This document shows positions 5,086 through 5,225 of a stretch of 5,225 bases of DNA, one piece after another (the first letter of the stretch is position 1; every line of letters starts with the position of its first letter). The stretch is from Dehalococcoidales bacterium (GTDB lineage: Bacteria; Chloroflexota; Dehalococcoidia; Dehalococcoidales; Fen-1064). Both the position numbers and the translations under genes were made by a program. The stretch spans positions 1 to 5,225 of the forward strand of contig JAQTOJ010000152.1 in the NCBI GenBank assembly GCA_028713395.1, in the 5' to 3' direction. The notes under the pieces were generated by a model that saw only the letters and a list, made by a program, of their open reading frames with translations, was not told the DNA's origin and made no database searches.

Positions 5086-5225
5086 TTACAGTCCCATGGA
5101 CTGCGCCACAAGTTCTCTGTAATAATCGGGCTCGCCATAACTTAGTTGGGCGGTTTTGCCGCGGGTCGTATAGAAATGCAGGTCATGGTCCAGCGTCACC
5201 CCTATGGCGCCGTGTATCTGGTGAG
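5086..5225 (-). CDS. acyl-CoA dehydrogenase family protein, C-terminal 45 residues
   Basis: The reverse strand from the window edge to TAA at 5088-5086 encodes the last 45 residues of a protein whose start lies outside. It begins HQIHGAIGVTLDHDLHFYTT and ends LVAQSMGL. The Q-x-H-G-x-x-G motif is the FAD-contacting signature near the end of acyl-CoA dehydrogenases (the second Gly of the usual HGG is Ala here), and the D-H-D-L-H-F-Y pattern followed by a basic stretch fits the subgroup in which this reads EHDLHLYxRRAK. The enzyme oxidises an acyl-CoA to the 2,3-enoyl-CoA, passing electrons to ETF. Which acyl-CoA it uses cannot be judged from the tail; the subgroup includes enzymes for branched, aromatic and steroid-derived substrates. 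Its link to fbp-fba is only position and strand, with a 76-base gap. Confidence 0.85.
   Translation of the reverse strand, partial: HQIHGAIGVTLDHDLHFYTTRGKTAQLSYGEPDYYRELVAQSMGL

Noticed and set aside
1..5225. Defence system, CRISPR array, mobile element or other novel gene system
   Set aside because: Nothing in either strand supports one: no direct-repeat array, transposase, integrase, toxin-antitoxin pair or nuclease gene was found; the genes are metabolic or housekeeping apart from one DUF protein.

Overview
The window is a compact bacterial chromosomal segment in which every supported gene lies on the minus strand. Reading in the direction of transcription (right to left) it holds: the last 45 codons of an acyl-CoA dehydrogenase; fbp (class 1 fructose-1,6-bisphosphatase) and fba (class I fructose-bisphosphate aldolase) with overlapping stop and start; rsmE (16S rRNA U1498 methyltransferase); a DUF4287/DUF5655 protein of unknown function; a PlsC-type acyltransferase; and most of ispH, cut by the left edge. 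No tRNA, rRNA, CRISPR array, insertion sequence or phage gene is visible, and no gene-free stretch exceeds about 115 bases. Base composition looks close to 50% GC by eye (not computed).

Organism: the IspH style (GAHGVGP and DTTC motifs, WAGGKG after HPEV), the WxxDLxxY-like acyl-CoA dehydrogenase tail and the DUF4287-DUF5655 protein recall Chloroflexota, perhaps a Dehalococcoidia relative. This is an impression from memory of family sequences, not a database result.

Region 5086-5225 is the acyl-CoA dehydrogenase tail (fatty-acid or other acyl-CoA oxidation). The 76-base gap at 5010-5085 holds a T-rich possible terminator and, 22 bases before fbp, an 18-base near-palindrome that differs at one base from the consensus operator of the NADH-sensing repressor Rex. 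Region 3034-5009 is the fbp-fba pair: aldolase joins two triose phosphates to fructose-1,6-bisphosphate and the phosphatase hydrolyses it, a gluconeogenic two-step unit that the Rex-like site would tie to the NADH/NAD+ ratio.

Region 1541-2918 has rsmE and the DUF protein, separated by an AT-rich hairpin. Region 1-1540 has plsC and ispH, apparently co-transcribed from a good sigma-70-type promoter in the gap before plsC; one makes membrane lipid (phosphatidic acid), the other the isoprenoid precursors IPP and DMAPP. A possible 18-codon ORF bridges plsC and ispH, its stop overlapping the ispH start.

Most of the window is ordinary housekeeping. The points most worth a second look are the Rex-like operator, the His-X4-Glu (instead of Asp) motif in PlsC, and the unusual start region of plsC.
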